Positions 43,399-44,262 of a stretch of 44,262 bases of DNA are shown here, piece by piece (the first letter of the stretch is position 1; every line of letters starts with the position of its first letter). Made by a program: the position numbers and the translations under genes. A model generated the notes under the pieces. That model made no database searches. It was not told where the DNA came from and saw nothing but the letters and a program-made list of their open reading frames with translations. This DNA comes from Candidatus Nanoarchaeia archaeon (lineage in GTDB: Archaea; Nanobdellota; Nanobdellia; SCGC-AAA011-G17; JAUYJU01), in NCBI GenBank assembly GCA_030700155.1, contig JAUYJU010000004.1, positions 1 to 44,262 on the forward strand, in the 5' to 3' direction.

Positions 43399-43531
43399 TA
43401 TAGAGTTTACCTTGAGGTTATACGTATAATGTATGGTTTATAAAGCTTACGATTATCTGCATTTAGTTTTTTGTTATCCTTCAGTAGTAATAATAGCAAG
43501 ATTTATAAAGGAGTTTTTAAGCCTTTTAATA

Positions 43532-44262
43532 ATGAAACTTGTTATTAATATTCCTTGTTTAAACGAAGAGCATACACTTCCTTTAGTTCTTAAAGATATT
43601 CCAAAACAAATTCCAGGAATTGATAAAATAGAAGTTCAAATAGTTGATGACGGTTCAAATGATAGAACAGTAGAAGTTGCAAAAAAGCTGGGCGTTGATA
43701 GAGTAATTATACATAAGACTAATCAAGGATTGGGTAATGCATTTAAGTATGGTATGCAGGTAGCTCTTGAAGCAGGGGCAGATATTTTTGTAAATACTGA
43801 TGCAGATAATCAATATCCTTCAAGATATATTTCTAATTTGGTTAAGCCAATTATTAATCAGGAAACAGATATTGTAATTGGCAATAGACGACCCTGGAAA
43901 GTAAAGCACTTTTCTTTCTTGAAAAGAGTTCTGCAAAGATTTGGTAATTGGGCAACAAGAAATGTTCTTGGAAGTGATGTTCCTGATGTTGTATCTGGTT
44001 TTCGTGCGTATAACCGAGAGGCGATGCTTAAGATTAATGTCACCACAAAATTTAGTTATGTTCTAGATACAATAATGCAGGCTGTTCAGAAAGGTCTTAA
44101 AATAAAAAGCATTGATATAGAAACAAATCCTCCAACAAGAAAATCAAGGCTTTTTAGTAATATATTCCAGCATATGAGGAAATCAGCCGCAAATCTAGTA
44201 AGAATGTACTATTTGTATGAACCTTTGAAAACATTTGCTTATCTTTCAGCAACTGCTTTTAT
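43532..44262 (+). CDS. Glycosyltransferase family 2 (DPM1/DolP-mannose synthase-like), partial
   Basis: MKLVINIPCLNEEHTLPLVLKDIPKQI...VQIVDDGSNDRTVEVAKKLG...GLGNAFKYGMQVALEAGADIFVNTDADNQYP; no stop before window end. Confidence 0.9.
   Translation, partial: MKLVINIPCLNEEHTLPLVLKDIPKQIPGIDKIEVQIVDDGSNDRTVEVAKKLGVDRVIIHKTNQGLGNAFKYGMQVALEAGADIFVNTDADNQYPSRYISNLVKPIINQETDIVIGNRRPWKVKHFSFLKRVLQRFGNWATRNVLGSDVPDVVSGFRAYNREAMLKINVTTKFSYVLDTIMQAVQKGLKIKSIDIETNPPTRKSRLFSNIFQHMRKSAANLVRMYYLYEPLKTFAYLSATAF

Noticed and set aside
1-44262. CRISPR array or cas genes
   Set aside because: No regularly spaced direct repeats and no Cas-like translations seen

Overview
AT-rich, gene-dense archaeal window. The gene complement suggests a DPANN-type archaeon (inference): an archaeal ribosomal/RNA-polymerase cluster, an orphan 5S rRNA, RNase P Rpr2, archaeal-type AspRS and Elp3, and small surface lipoproteins. 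The core is the minus-strand block rpl21e-rpoF-DUF655-rps13-rps4-rps11-rpoD-rpl18e-rpl13-rps9-rpoN (about 16.9-21.8 kb). Flanking accessory DNA includes a toxin-antitoxin island (wHTH-MNT/HEPN and RHH/MazF) lying between two paralogous Ig-like lipoprotein genes. It also includes two AbrB-PhoU regulators, a regulator/membrane/gluzincin operon, and tRNA-Val plus tRNA-Gly followed by a tyrosine recombinase. A solitary ORF is flanked by GC-rich repeats. The signals I consider most worth checking are: (1) a 39-bp near-perfect inverted repeat (34522-34560 / 36929-36967) bracketing the tRNA-recombinase segment, built on a TTCCGGAA motif that recurs at 29323-29352 upstream of microprotein pairs; (2) an integron-cassette-like or TIR-flanked ORF at about 41.7-42.4 kb; (3) a dyad motif (ATATnCTnnAGnATAT) present four times in promoter regions of the 0.5-5.2 kb island. 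All family calls are by eye from translations; no searches were run.
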